Shown here piece by piece: positions 1 through 9,315 of a DNA stretch of 64,000 nt. Position 1 is the stretch's first letter. Each line of letters opens with the position of its first letter. The stretch is taken from positions 44,719 through 108,718 of the forward strand of contig NZ_JACJRU010000027.1 of NCBI RefSeq assembly GCF_014697425.1. The letters are read 5' to 3'. The stretch is from Nostoc sp. FACHB-110 (GTDB taxonomy: Bacteria; Cyanobacteriota; Cyanobacteriia; Cyanobacteriales; Nostocaceae). The notes beneath the pieces were generated by a model that worked only from the letters and a program-made list of their open reading frames with translations, ran no database searches and was not told the DNA's origin. The translations under genes were made by a program, and so were the position numbers.

Positions 1-285
1 GCCGCCTGGAGAATTAATGTACAGTTGAATGTCTTTTTCTGAGTCTTCCGAATCTAAGAACAACAACTGGGCGACGATAGAATTGGCAACGGTGTCATCT
101 ATGGGAGTTCCCAAAAAGATAATCCGCTCTCTGAGCAGGCGGGAGTAGATGTCAAACGCCCTTTCTCCCATACCAGACTGCTCTACCACAGTTGGCACGA
201 TGCTGTTGGGGCCATTCAGATGGGAGTTGATAGCTAGATGACTGGAACTGATGATGGGGTAATTTCCCGACTGCGATAAAAGCAT
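1..285 (-). CDS. clpP: ATP-dependent Clp protease proteolytic subunit, N-terminal part (window edge)
   Basis: The reverse strand from the ATG at 285 reads 95 codons without a stop to the window edge, so the C-terminal half, which would carry the His and Asp of the triad, is missing. The sequence starts MLLSQSGNYPIISSS and includes VPTVVEQSGMGERAFDIYSR, LRERIIFLGTPIDD and the IQLYINSPGG strand, which are hallmark ClpP segments. ClpP forms the two-ring serine peptidase chamber that degrades substrates fed by ClpX or ClpC in the cytosol. It lies downstream of tig on the same strand, the usual bacterial tig-clpP(-clpX) order; a clpX beyond the edge is expected but not visible. Cyanobacteria carry several ClpP/ClpR paralogues. 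The N-terminus fits a catalytic ClpP, but the catalytic residues cannot be checked here. Confidence 0.93.
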   Translation of the reverse strand, partial: MLLSQSGNYPIISSSHLAINSHLNGPNSIVPTVVEQSGMGERAFDIYSRLLRERIIFLGTPIDDTVANSIVAQLLFLDSEDSEKDIQLYINSPGG

Positions 286-683
286 AGGAGAAAGTTTGAA
301 AATTATGAGGACTTAGTTTACAGCAGCGATCGCTGCTTTTTTTATGGATGAGATTTTATTTGCGCTATGTGTTAACCATTATGCCTCATCCAGATTCTTC
401 TCGTGTAACACACTATCAAGCTCAGGCAAGTACAGAGATAGAGTTTTACTCCATATTTCAGGAGTATTCAGCCTCTCTCCAACCTGGAAGACCCAGTGCT
501 GAGTAATAATTGTTCATACTCTAACAAGACAGCTATTACTCTACTAGCCTAATCTACGAACAGCCGAATTGCGATCGCCCAAAAGTAGAAATAGCCGAAG
601 AAAAGAGGCAACGGGGTGGGGTGCAGGGGGCGGAGGGGAAATTTCTGATTCCTTCTTTTTTCCTGCACCCTGACAGGCTAAAG
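286..683. other. tig-clpP intergenic region
   Basis: No gene is seen in these 398 bases. The stretch holds a perfect 16-base palindrome centred on a HIP1 octamer at 322-337, followed on the plus strand by seven T residues. No plus-strand gene lies upstream, so this is probably a HIP1 site that looks like a terminator. G-rich, heptamer-like repeats lie at about 610-640 with a C-rich counterpart at about 662-675. The clpP promoter should lie here but no clear -10/-35 pair can be assigned. Confidence 0.5.
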
Positions 684-2105
684 CTATGCTTCTGGTTCTG
701 GGGTAGCTTCTGGGCTTGCTTCTGCTTCTGGGCTTGCTGCTTCAGTTTCTTCAGATGTTTCTGATGCAGTGCTTAAAGTGCCTTCTGGAACTAGTTCAAC
801 TGATGAATTTTCTAACAGCCAATTGATGATTTTTTCACTCAACAGTTCGTTTTCTACCATTGACTGCAGTCTATCTTCGTCAACTTCTTCCTCAGCATAT
901 TGCTGCAAAAGTTCTGTGACTCTGGCTTGAATTTCTTCTGGGGTAACGGTGAGAGATTCGCGTTTGCCGATTTCTCGTAAGGCTAAAGAACGTTTGATGC
1001 GTTCAATTGCCTCGCCGCGCGATCGCTCCCGCAATTGGGGAATAATATCTTGAGTAAACAGCTTTCTCACATCCAAACCCTGCTGTGCTAGGCGCATAGC
1101 TGTTTGGGTCAGCATTGCATCAACTTCTTGCTCAATTAATGTTCCTGGCAAGTCAATTTCTACATACTTGAGAAGTTCTGCCAGCAATGCTTCTTGTTGA
1201 TTAGTTTTAGTTTTATCCGCAGCTTCTTTTTGATACCGTTCTTCTAGAGATTTCCGCAATTCCTCTAAGGTTTCAAAGTCGCTGACTTCTTGAGCAAAGT
1301 CGTCGTCCAATTCTGGCAATTCTTTTTCTTTGAGTTCTTTGAGGGTAACTGTAAACAGTGCTGGCTTGCCTGCTAACTCTTGGTTAACGTAAGGATCTGG
1401 GAATTGGGCGGAAATTTCCTTGGTTTCGCCAGGATTCATGCCGATAATGCCTGTCACAAAACCGGGGATAAATTTATCTTCCTGTAACTCTACTTGAAAA
1501 TCAGCAGCTTCGCCACCAGGAATTGGTGTGGGTTCTGCCTCAGGATCATCACCTTCAGCTTTGGCTATTACCCCTTTAAAATCTACAACAGCAACGTCTC
1601 CAATTTGGGCGGCACGTCCTTCTACGGGAATTAATGTTGCCATTTCTTGACGTTCTTTGTCCAGCACATTCTCTACTTGTGCTGGGTCATACTTAACTTC
1701 CTCAGCTTGAGCTTGCAAACCAGTGTACTGTTTGAGAATTACTTCTGGTTCGACATCAACAGCAGCAGAGAAGATGAGGGGTTTGCCTGGTTCATAATTA
1801 TTGATTAAGTCATCAAAGGAAGAACGCAACTGTGGTTGACCAATTGCTTGGATGTCTTCTTGTTTGACTGCTTTTTCTATCCCATCTTGAATTAGTTCTT
1901 CTAGGGCTGCTGCCTTGATGCGAGTTGTACCTAGGCGTTGTAGTAATATCTGCCGAGGTACTTTACCTTTACGAAACCCAGGAATATTTACAGTACTGGA
2001 TAAGTTTTTAATAACTTGTTCGTAGGTTTGTTTAGTGATTTCTGGTGTAATCTCTATTTCTAGCCCAATTTGGCTGGCGGGAAGTTTCTCCTGGGTAACT
2101 TTCAT
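684..2105 (-). CDS. tig: trigger factor
   Basis: This is a ribosome-bound chaperone and peptidyl-prolyl isomerase that meets nascent chains at the exit tunnel. At 473 residues it is of normal length for cyanobacterial trigger factors, which have an extended tail. The N-terminal ribosome-binding domain carries the GFRKGKVPRQ signature near residue 45, the loop that contacts L23. A central FKBP-type domain (about 165-255) includes GDVAVVDFKG and FIPGFVTGIIGMNPGE, followed by the helical C-terminal chaperone arms. The last 25 or so residues are a low-complexity Glu/Ala/Ser/Pro tail. It starts at ATG 2105 with no strong Shine-Dalgarno sequence. It lies upstream of clpP on the same strand, with 398 bases between them, so separate promoters are possible. 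Confidence 0.97.
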   Translation of the reverse strand: MKVTQEKLPASQIGLEIEITPEITKQTYEQVIKNLSSTVNIPGFRKGKVPRQILLQRLGTTRIKAAALEELIQDGIEKAVKQEDIQAIGQPQLRSSFDDLINNYEPGKPLIFSAAVDVEPEVILKQYTGLQAQAEEVKYDPAQVENVLDKERQEMATLIPVEGRAAQIGDVAVVDFKGVIAKAEGDDPEAEPTPIPGGEAADFQVELQEDKFIPGFVTGIIGMNPGETKEISAQFPDPYVNQELAGKPALFTVTLKELKEKELPELDDDFAQEVSDFETLEELRKSLEERYQKEAADKTKTNQQEALLAELLKYVEIDLPGTLIEQEVDAMLTQTAMRLAQQGLDVRKLFTQDIIPQLRERSRGEAIERIKRSLALREIGKRESLTVTPEEIQARVTELLQQYAEEEVDEDRLQSMVENELLSEKIINWLLENSSVELVPEGTLSTASETSEETEAASPEAEASPEATPEPEA

Positions 2106-3021
2106 GCTTCGTCTCTATTTGGTATTTGTAACTCCAAGTACACAAGCTGCGATTTAACGCTTCTGTGCGTTGATATTTATTTAGGTTGGGATGGGAGGCG
2201 CCCACAAGGCAGGTTCCTACAGTAGATATTTAGTTTACTGCCATTGGCCAAGGACTTGTCGTTTTAGCGCAATAACTTTACTGATGCACCATCTAAATTG
2301 ACTATGCCCTAATGGGGCAGGGTGTGGGGTATGGGGTAAGAGATAGCCGCAAAAACCCCGACAGTAAAAGCCCTGTATTTTCAGACGATTGAATTGGTGA
2401 AGGCTGCCTCACCAATACCGTTTTCCCTGCACCCCACATCCTGTTGTTGACAATAGACTTGCAGTCTAGGTGATAAAAATCCAGCTAATGTTCTGCTGTT
2501 GAGAATTTTTTCCTTATCACCTACTGCTGGAGATAGACTTTTATATCAAAAGGCTAACACCGTGATATTCTAGTCAACCAGCAGAGCTTCATTCTCGTTT
2601 TGCTTCAGGTCAAGTTTAACTATCTGCTTACCGCATAGCTCGGTGGTTGATTGTACTGCTTGTAATCCATTTCGGATCATAGTACATTGATTGCCTGCAT
2701 AAGTCCAAATCACAGTCAAGGCAGAATCTTTGTGCATAGAAAATGCCGCGTGCGAGTATAGTTAAAAGTCAATTGCTGCCATTTCTGCCTCTAACAGCAA
2801 TTTGTTGTACAATAATATATACTTTTTTAAAATTGGCGGTAGATTTGCTGGTTAATTATAAATATTGTAAATTTTTCTAATGCTTATTAATTTATGTAAA
2901 CGCTAAATCACTCCACTGTGATCAACAAGCTGGAATAAAGTAACAAAAATATATTCAAAATCTGCTATTTAAATAAAATTCTCAACCATTACTCAATCAC
3001 CTCTTAAAGGAGGAAGTACAT
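2106..3021. other. Divergent tig/asd intergenic region
   Basis: About 0.9 kb with no convincing gene on either strand. It contains G-rich heptamer-like repeats near 2310-2340 and a short hairpin at 2393-2416 (ATTGGTGA / TCACCAAT around an 8-base loop). The last 250 bases before asd are strongly AT-rich. Promoters for tig (leftward) and asd (rightward) must lie here, but I cannot pin them down. One GTA/TAC pair near 2808 has the wrong spacing for an NtcA box. Confidence 0.5.
3007..3013 (+). promoter_or_regulatory. Strong ribosome binding site for asd
   Basis: AAAGGAGG lies 8 bases ahead of the TTG at 3022. This strong Shine-Dalgarno match decides the start, because the next in-frame ATG is far inside the conserved NAD-binding region. 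Confidence 0.85.
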
Positions 3022-4065
3022 TTGTCTAAAACGTATCGTGTAGCTATTTTGGGTGCGACTGGTGCTGTCGGCACAGAGTTGCTGGAATTATTAGAAAATC
3101 GAAATTTTCCAATTTCGGAATTAAAATTATTGGCATCGGAGCGGAGTGTAGGACGATCGCTACCTTTTAAAGGCGAAAATATTCCCGTAGAAGCAGTTAG
3201 CGATCGCGCCTGGGAAAACATAGATATAGTATTAGCTAGTGCTGGTGGTTCTACATCAAAAAAATGGGCCCCCATTGCTGTAGAAAAAGGTGCAGTAGTT
3301 ATTGATAACTCCAGTGCCTTTCGCATGAACCCAGAAGTTCCCTTAGTTGTCCCCGAGGTAAATCCCCAAGCCGCAGCTAACCATCAAGGCATTATTGCTA
3401 ATCCCAACTGCACAACAATTTTGATGGCAGTGGCAATTTGGCCATTACATCAAGTTAAACCCATCCAGCGGATTGTTGCTGCTACCTACCAATCGGCTAG
3501 CGGTGCTGGTGCTAAAGCAATGGAAGAGGTAAAAACCCAAGCCAGGGAAATTTTACAAGGGCAAGAACCAGTCGCTGAAGTATTACCTTACCCATTGGCA
3601 TTTAATTTGTTTCCCCATAACACCCCAATTAACGATTTAGGGTACTGTGAGGAAGAAATGAAAATGGTCAATGAAACCAGAAAAATTTTTGATACACAGC
3701 TTCTGAGAATCACGGCTACCTGTGTACGGGTTCCCGTACTACGCGCCCATTCAGAATCAATTAATTTAGAATTTGCAACTCCATTTAATCCAGATACAGC
3801 CAGAGAAATTTTAAGTCGCGCTCCTGGGGTAAAATTGGTAGAAGATTGGCGGGCAAATCATTTTCCCATGCCTATAGAAGCCACCGGACGGGATGAAGTT
3901 TTAGTGGGTAGAATTCGTCAGGATATCTCTCATCCTTGCGGCTTAGAACTGTGGCTTTGTGGCGACCAAATCCGCAAAGGTGCGGCTTTAAATGCAGTGC
4001 AAATTGCTGAATTATTAGTAGAAAAAAATCTACTCAAGTCTGCGGCGGCCTACGTTGCTCAATAA
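3022..4065 (+). CDS. asd: aspartate-semialdehyde dehydrogenase
   Basis: The enzyme reduces aspartyl-4-phosphate to aspartate semialdehyde with NADPH, the branch point to lysine/diaminopimelate, threonine and methionine. The N-terminal Rossmann motif is GATGAVGTELLELL (about 11-24). The catalytic cysteine is Cys130 in NPNCTTILM, and the dimerisation/catalytic domain ends with a conserved LVEKNLL helix. The length of 347 residues is typical. Translation starts at an unusual TTG backed by a near-perfect Shine-Dalgarno sequence. It sits 137 bases upstream of dapA, the next enzyme of the pathway, and probably shares a transcript with it. Confidence 0.97.
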   Translation: MSKTYRVAILGATGAVGTELLELLENRNFPISELKLLASERSVGRSLPFKGENIPVEAVSDRAWENIDIVLASAGGSTSKKWAPIAVEKGAVVIDNSSAFRMNPEVPLVVPEVNPQAAANHQGIIANPNCTTILMAVAIWPLHQVKPIQRIVAATYQSASGAGAKAMEEVKTQAREILQGQEPVAEVLPYPLAFNLFPHNTPINDLGYCEEEMKMVNETRKIFDTQLLRITATCVRVPVLRAHSESINLEFATPFNPDTAREILSRAPGVKLVEDWRANHFPMPIEATGRDEVLVGRIRQDISHPCGLELWLCGDQIRKGAALNAVQIAELLVEKNLLKSAAAYVAQ

Positions 4066-4202
4066 TTATGCGTCATTAGTCAGGAATCAATGACACATAA
4101 ATGAGTACATCACTCTTGAAAGTAATTAGCGAATAAGCTAATACATTATGAAAAACCACCAAAGCAAACACAACCAAGCAGGTAATTAGGAGTAATAAAA
4201 GG

Positions 4203-5087
4203 GTGGGAGATTTTGGCAGAGTTTTAACCGCTATGATCACACCGTTAAAAGCAGACGGTAGTGTCAATTACGCTGTAGCGGCAGAACTAGCAGCGCATCT
4301 AGCTAACAACGGAACGGATACATTGGTGGTATGCGGTACAACAGGCGAGTCTCCCACCCTAACTTGGGAGGAGGAATATCAGCTATTTGTGGAAGTATTG
4401 CAGGCTGTATCCGGCAAAGCCAAGGTGATAGCAGGATGTGGTTCCAATTCCACCAAAGAGGCGATCGCAGCTACCGAAAAGGCAGCTAAAATAGGAGTAC
4501 ACGGTACATTACAAGTTGTACCTTACTACAATAAACCGCCACAGGCTGGTCTATATCAACATTTTCAGGCAATCGCTCAAGCTTGTCCTGATGTGCCACT
4601 GTTGTTATACAACATCCCTGGACGTACAGGTCAAAATCTCAGTGCGGAAACAGTTGCTAAATTAGCAGAAATTGATAACATTGTTGGAATCAAAGAAGCC
4701 AGTGGTAACTTAGATCAGGCAAGTGAAATCCGTCGGTTGACATCACAAGAATTTCAGATTTACGCTGGAGATGATTCCCTCACCCTGCCCTTGTTAGCAC
4801 TGGGGGCAACAGGAGTAGTCAGTGTGGCTTCTCATCTGGTAGGCAACCAACTACAGCAGATGATTCAAGCTTTTATTGCGGGAAAAATTGCCCAAGCAAG
4901 AGAAATTCATCTTCAACTATTCCCGTTGTTTAAAGCCTTATTTATAACTACAAATCCCATTCCCATTAAAAAAGCACTTAAACTTCAAGGTTGGGAGGTT
5001 GGTTCGACACGTCCGCCTTTATGCGACGCTGACTCAGAAGTTAGCCAACAATTAGAGGCGGTGCTTCAGAAGCTAAATTTAATTTAG
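4203..5087 (+). CDS. dapA: 4-hydroxy-tetrahydrodipicolinate synthase
   Basis: It condenses pyruvate with aspartate semialdehyde, the first step committed to diaminopimelate and lysine. This is a TIM-barrel class I aldolase. CGTTGES (44-50) carries the substrate-binding threonines, Tyr136 lies in LLLYNIPGRTG and the Schiff-base lysine is Lys164 in GIKEASGNL. The length of 294 residues is normal. The start is GTG at 4203, supported by an AGGAG at 4188-4192. It follows asd, which makes its substrate, and precedes rnj, a conserved cyanobacterial order. Confidence 0.97.
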   Translation: MGDFGRVLTAMITPLKADGSVNYAVAAELAAHLANNGTDTLVVCGTTGESPTLTWEEEYQLFVEVLQAVSGKAKVIAGCGSNSTKEAIAATEKAAKIGVHGTLQVVPYYNKPPQAGLYQHFQAIAQACPDVPLLLYNIPGRTGQNLSAETVAKLAEIDNIVGIKEASGNLDQASEIRRLTSQEFQIYAGDDSLTLPLLALGATGVVSVASHLVGNQLQQMIQAFIAGKIAQAREIHLQLFPLFKALFITTNPIPIKKALKLQGWEVGSTRPPLCDADSEVSQQLEAVLQKLNLI

Positions 5088-5333
5088 ACACTAATGGTTG
5101 GCAAGTTGCGAATTATATATGAGTAATTGGCAGATTTTAAAGATGCACTTTTTAACGGTGTGTTTCCACTGCTGAAAATATATTTACGATGATTTGTTTT
5201 TATTGAATAAACACTTTGAAAATTTAAAGTAAGATTTGGCTGCTTTCTCAGAGAAAGTCAGTGTTGTCTTTAATACAAGCTTGCTAACCTTCAATTTATT
5301 AACACTCAACAACAATCTAAACTTAAGGAGAAA

Positions 5334-7115
5334 ATGGCTAAAAACGAAGCTAACTCCGCCCTCAAAATTATTCCATTGGGCGGTTTACATGAAATTGGCA
5401 AAAATACCTGCGTTTTTGAATACGAAGATGAAATTGTCTTATTAGATGCGGGTTTAGCTTTTCCCACAGAAGCTATGCATGGGGTAAATATTGTTCTTCC
5501 TGATACTACTTATCTCAGGGAAAACCGCGAAAAAATTCAAGGGATGATCGTTACCCACGGTCATGAAGACCATATTGGTGGGATTGCTTTTCACCTCAAA
5601 CAATTTGAAATTCCGGTGATTTACGGGCCAAGACTAGCTATGGCCATGCTGGAAGGAAAATTAGAAGAAGCCGGAGTCCGCGATCGCACAGAGTTGCGTT
5701 CAGTGATGCCGCGTGATGTAGTGAGAATAGGCAAACATTTTTTTGTCGAGTACATCCGTAATACACATTCCATCGCTGATAGCTTTACCGTCGCTATTCA
5801 TACTCCCCTGGGTGTTGTGATTCACACAGGGGATTTTAAATTCGACCACACCCCAGTTGATGGCGAAAAATTCGACTTGCAACGCTTGGCAGAACATGGT
5901 GAAAAAGGCGTGCTTTGTTTGTTGAGTGATTCCACCAACTCAGAAGTACCAGGCTTCACCCCTTCCGAACGTTCCGTTTATCCAAATTTAGATCGGGTAT
6001 TTAGTCAAGCAACTGGGCGATTGTTTGTTACCACCTTCGCTTCTTCTGTGCATCGCATCAACATGATTTTGCAACTGGCACAGAAACACAACCGCGTGGT
6101 GACAGTTGTCGGACGTTCCATGCTGAATTTGATTGCCCATGCCCGTAACTTGGGTTATGTCAAATGTGAAGATAACTTACTGCAACCCCTACACATGGTT
6201 CGCAGTCTGCCAGATGAAAACGTTTTGATTCTCACCACAGGTTCTCAAGGTGAGACAATGGCGGCAATGACACGCATTGCTAATAAAGAACACCCCCACA
6301 TCAAAATTCGGGAAGGCGATACTGTTGTCTTCTCCGCTAACCCCATCCCCGGAAACACAATTGCAGTTGTGAACACCATCGACAAATTAATGCTGCAAGG
6401 CGCGAAAGTAGTCTATGGAAGGGATAAGGGAGTTCACGTTTCCGGCCACGGCTGTCAAGAAGACCAAAAGTTAATGATTGCTTTAACTCGTCCTAAATTC
6501 TTCTTGCCAGTTCACGGTGAACATCGGATGTTAGTTAAACACGCCGAAACCGCCCAAAGTATGGGTATCCCCGCCGAAAATATGGTAATTATCCAGAATG
6601 GGGATGTGATAGAGTTAACCGAAAATTCCATCCGTGCTGCTGGTAAAGTACAGTCTGGTATCGAACTGGTGGATACCTCTAGTTCTGGTATGGTGAGTGC
6701 CAAGGTACTGCAAGAACGGCAACGTATGGCAGAAGAAGGAATTGTGACTATTGCTACGGCGATTGATTGGACTGGTAAACTCCTTGCCAAGCCAGAAATT
6801 CACCTACGTGGTGTTGTTACTAGTGTAGAGCGATCGCTCATCCAAAAATGGGTACAGCAGCGCATTGAAGAAATTCTCAGCGTGCGTTGGACAGAATTTG
6901 CCTCCTTGGAAGGAGAACAACCTGAAGTAGACTGGGGTGGATTGCAAGGGACTTTAGAACGAGAATTAGCACGTTCAATTCGGCGGGAATTGCAATGTCA
7001 ACCCACTGTGACACTATTAATGCAAATTCCTGATGAACCTGAAGCACCTACTACTGTAAAAGTTGCTGATGGTAGAAGGCGGCGCACTCGTACTGCGGCT
7101 CAAGTCGCCTCTTAG
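5334..7115 (+). CDS. rnj: ribonuclease J
   Basis: This is a metallo-beta-lactamase/beta-CASP ribonuclease with 5'-3' exonuclease and endonuclease activity in RNA decay and maturation. The zinc-binding motif HGHEDH is at residues 75-80, and THSIADSF, HTGDFKFDH and the HGEHRML segment supply the other metal ligands. The beta-CASP domain is in the middle, and a C-terminal domain ends in a basic GRRRRTRTAA tail. It starts at ATG 5334 just after AAGGAG. It lies 246 bases after dapA, and the leader contains a short hairpin at 5242-5257 (CTTTCTC/GAGAAAG). At 593 residues it is slightly longer than Bacillus RNase J1. The link with lysine genes is positional only. Confidence 0.96.
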   Translation: MAKNEANSALKIIPLGGLHEIGKNTCVFEYEDEIVLLDAGLAFPTEAMHGVNIVLPDTTYLRENREKIQGMIVTHGHEDHIGGIAFHLKQFEIPVIYGPRLAMAMLEGKLEEAGVRDRTELRSVMPRDVVRIGKHFFVEYIRNTHSIADSFTVAIHTPLGVVIHTGDFKFDHTPVDGEKFDLQRLAEHGEKGVLCLLSDSTNSEVPGFTPSERSVYPNLDRVFSQATGRLFVTTFASSVHRINMILQLAQKHNRVVTVVGRSMLNLIAHARNLGYVKCEDNLLQPLHMVRSLPDENVLILTTGSQGETMAAMTRIANKEHPHIKIREGDTVVFSANPIPGNTIAVVNTIDKLMLQGAKVVYGRDKGVHVSGHGCQEDQKLMIALTRPKFFLPVHGEHRMLVKHAETAQSMGIPAENMVIIQNGDVIELTENSIRAAGKVQSGIELVDTSSSGMVSAKVLQERQRMAEEGIVTIATAIDWTGKLLAKPEIHLRGVVTSVERSLIQKWVQQRIEEILSVRWTEFASLEGEQPEVDWGGLQGTLERELARSIRRELQCQPTVTLLMQIPDEPEAPTTVKVADGRRRRTRTAAQVAS

Positions 7116-7134
7116 GAATTGTCTAAGTTTAGAT

Positions 7135-7167
7135 GCAAAGGCGCGAAGAAATACTTTGCGCCTTTGC
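7135..7167. terminator. Bidirectional hairpin between rnj and the permease
   Basis: The arms at 7135-7148 and 7154-7167 pair over 14 bases with one mismatch around a 5-base loop. The hairpin lies between the stop codons of convergent genes. The arms contain the GCGCAAAG-type repeat common in Nostoc intergenic DNA. Confidence 0.75.
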
Positions 7168-7190
7168 GCCTTTGCGCGAGAAAAAAAATT

Positions 7191-8387
7191 CTAGTGAACA
7201 AACAAATAAACTAATACTAAAGTAGCCAAAGTTAACGGCAACCCAAAGCGGAGATGTTCTAAAAACGTGAGCTTGTAACCTAGGCCGCTAGCTGCTTCAG
7301 CAACTATGAGATTAGCAACAGAACCAAATAAAGTTAAGTTACCTGCTAAAGTTGAACCTGCTGCTAATAATAACCATGATTGAGTATCATCCTTGGGAAT
7401 CAAAGGATGCAATAGTAGAACAGCAGGAACATTAGAAATTAAGTTAGACAAAATAACCGTCACACCCAAAAGACTTGCAGCCGAGTTAATTGTCTGGGTA
7501 AAAGACTGGAGTAAATTTAATTTTTGCGTGGCTTTTGTCAGGATGAATAATCCGGAAAACATCACGAGCAAATTCCAATCGACGTGTTTAAGAATGCGTT
7601 GGGGTTTGATGCGGCGCGTGATTAATAACAAACTTGCTGCAACTAAAGCAGATTCTCCTAAAGGTAAACCTAAAGCAAAGGCTATCAGTAACCCAGCTGT
7701 GATGACTAAGGTCTTATTAAATAAAGGCTTAAATATACGTTGATTGCTGTTAGGTAAGTTTTGACAAGGCTGGAGGGAACGCACATCAGGGTAGAGAAAC
7801 CACAGCCAGATTATCTGAATTACTAAGCCTATCAAAGCAACAGGTGTTAATGCACGCAAAAAATCTAGGTAGGGAATACCAGAAAACGAACCAATGAGAA
7901 TATTTTGCGGATTACCGCTTAAGGTAGCAACAGAACCAATATTAGTTGCACCTGCGATCGCTAGTAAATAAGGTAAAGGATTTAAACCCAAACTGGTAGT
8001 CAGGCTTAAAGTTAGCGGTGTGAAAACTAACGCTAGAGTGTCATTGAGAAAAAATGCTGAAAGAATCCCGCTACCAAAGGTGAGAGCAATCAATAAGCCC
8101 AAGGGACTGCGCGTAATACTTAATAGTAACGATAGCGATCGCCCAAAAAATCCTGCGTAAGATAAATTCGCATTCACTACCATCATACTCAACAAAAACA
8201 CGATGGTATTGGCATCAATCGCTTGCCATGCTTCTTGTAAGTTTAATACGCCCAAAGCAATTAAAAAGCTTGAGCCAACTAAAGCAATGGTGGCGCGGTT
8301 CATCCGCAAGCCCGGAATGTAGCCCAAGGCTAAACCTAAATAAGTCAGCCCTAACAAGATATAAATTGCAACTTGCTTGACAATCAC
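7191..8387 (-). CDS. ArsB/NhaD-family anion permease (SLC13/CitMHS-like)
   Basis: A 398-residue integral membrane protein with about ten hydrophobic segments. It carries the typical superfamily repeats: GILSAFFLNDTLALVFTPL in the first half and ILSNLISNVPAVLLLHPLI in the second, each with the helix-break Asn-Asp/Asn-Val-Pro motif. GATNIGSVATLSGNPQN and LAGNLTLFGSVANLIV are the matching membrane re-entrant loops. These features place it in the ion transporter superfamily that includes ArsB, NhaD and dicarboxylate/sulfate carriers. The substrate (arsenite, sodium, sulfate or a dicarboxylate) cannot be told from sequence, and no ars gene is nearby. It is convergent with rnj and stands alone. Confidence 0.88.
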   Translation of the reverse strand: MIVKQVAIYILLGLTYLGLALGYIPGLRMNRATIALVGSSFLIALGVLNLQEAWQAIDANTIVFLLSMMVVNANLSYAGFFGRSLSLLLSITRSPLGLLIALTFGSGILSAFFLNDTLALVFTPLTLSLTTSLGLNPLPYLLAIAGATNIGSVATLSGNPQNILIGSFSGIPYLDFLRALTPVALIGLVIQIIWLWFLYPDVRSLQPCQNLPNSNQRIFKPLFNKTLVITAGLLIAFALGLPLGESALVAASLLLITRRIKPQRILKHVDWNLLVMFSGLFILTKATQKLNLLQSFTQTINSAASLLGVTVILSNLISNVPAVLLLHPLIPKDDTQSWLLLAAGSTLAGNLTLFGSVANLIVAEAASGLGYKLTFLEHLRFGLPLTLATLVLVYLFVH

Positions 8388-8800
8388 TTTACTGATTCAG
8401 CCATTTATCGCCGGAATATCTGATTATCAGATGTTCTTTAATCACAAAAGGCATTTATCTGCACATTTCTCTCTCTAGCTGAGGCTTAAACTTGCGGAAA
8501 ATACCAAGTATCATGGTCATATTAAGTTTTATAAAGATTATTGCAAAATCCGCCCATTGATAGATGTCTTTATTAAAATTTAAACTGTGTCAATTTATAA
8601 ACAAGATCGGATTTTTACACTACCGTTTCCGAAAAAATTGCGATTTACTTAACGTAGTAACAAAGGTGTTCCGACATCAGTAGTTACTATATTTTCCGAT
8701 TGTATGGCAGTCAGAACAAGATTTTTCCGGTAAGTCTAGTTGTCACGCTGTATATATTCATCAGAACGGTGAATACCCTCAAGAAAATAGAGGCTTAACC
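8388..8800. other. Divergent permease/Mo-nitro_C intergenic region
   Basis: 413 AT-rich bases with no ORF of note. The region should hold the promoters of both flanking genes. I saw no regulator box that meets a consensus. Confidence 0.4.
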
Positions 8801-9178
8801 ATGAAGGTATTCGATAATACCACAAAAAAGATTTTTTTGGCAAGTTGGGTTGCGTTAAATTCGGCAGAGATTAGCAACACTCATGTAACCCAGTTGCATC
8901 ATCCAAAATCAAAATCTGAGTTTGATATTTTTCAACCCCTACGACAGTGGTTAGATAACATTCAAGTCAGCGATCGCGCATTAGCTCATCGTTTGTGCAG
9001 AATGATTCCGGCTCAATGTCCGTTTGAGCGCGACATCACATTATTCGGCAAAACCATATTACACATTCCACCTATGTGCAAACTTAACCCTTTATACGAG
9101 GAAGTTGTGAGTTTGCGTTTCCGCGCCCTGTGCTATCTAGCTGACGAATGCGGCGAGGATGTTTCACAGTACTGTTAG
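8801..9178 (+). CDS. Mo-dependent nitrogenase C-terminal domain-like protein
   Basis: A 125-residue protein whose C-terminal 80 residues match the Mo-nitro_C family (PF06967) seen in cyanobacteria. It shows LAHRLCRMIPAQCPFERDI, FGKTILHIPPMCKLNPLYEEV and LRFRALCYLADECGED. Five cysteines lie in this part, including a C-terminal Cys. The family name comes from similarity to a segment found in nitrogenase-associated proteins of diazotrophic cyanobacteria. The biochemical role is not established. It starts at ATG 8801 after AGAGG. No nif gene is in the window, so a role in nitrogen fixation is an inference from the family name only. Confidence 0.85.
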   Translation: MKVFDNTTKKIFLASWVALNSAEISNTHVTQLHHPKSKSEFDIFQPLRQWLDNIQVSDRALAHRLCRMIPAQCPFERDITLFGKTILHIPPMCKLNPLYEEVVSLRFRALCYLADECGEDVSQYC

Positions 9179-9254
9179 GTAAGGGTAGGAAATAAAAGAT
9201 TTTTTCCTGCCTTTCTCGCTCTATATGCCCTGGCTCATACAATAAATCATTGCT

Positions 9255-9300
9255 CAATAGTCCATAGTCAAAGTTAATTCGTCTTGACTATGGACTATTG
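9255..9300. terminator. Bidirectional terminator hairpin
   Basis: Perfect 15-base inverted arms at 9255-9269 and 9286-9300 lie between the convergent Mo-nitro_C and caspase-fold genes. The sequence is of the CAATAGTCCATAGTC type that recurs in Nostoc intergenic DNA (see similar half-sites near 51030 and 62900). Confidence 0.75.
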
Positions 9301-9315
9301 ACTTTTGACTAATAC

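Noticed and set aside
322..343. Palindrome plus T run as a terminator
   Set aside because: It reads as a terminator only on the plus strand, where no gene lies upstream; the palindrome is an extended HIP1 octamer.
2808..2823. NtcA-type box upstream of asd
   Set aside because: The GTA and TAC halves are separated by 10 bases instead of 8, and no -10 box follows at the right distance.
5236..5445. 69-codon frame overlapping the rnj start
   Set aside because: It overlaps rnj in another frame, with no ribosome site and no protein-like conservation.
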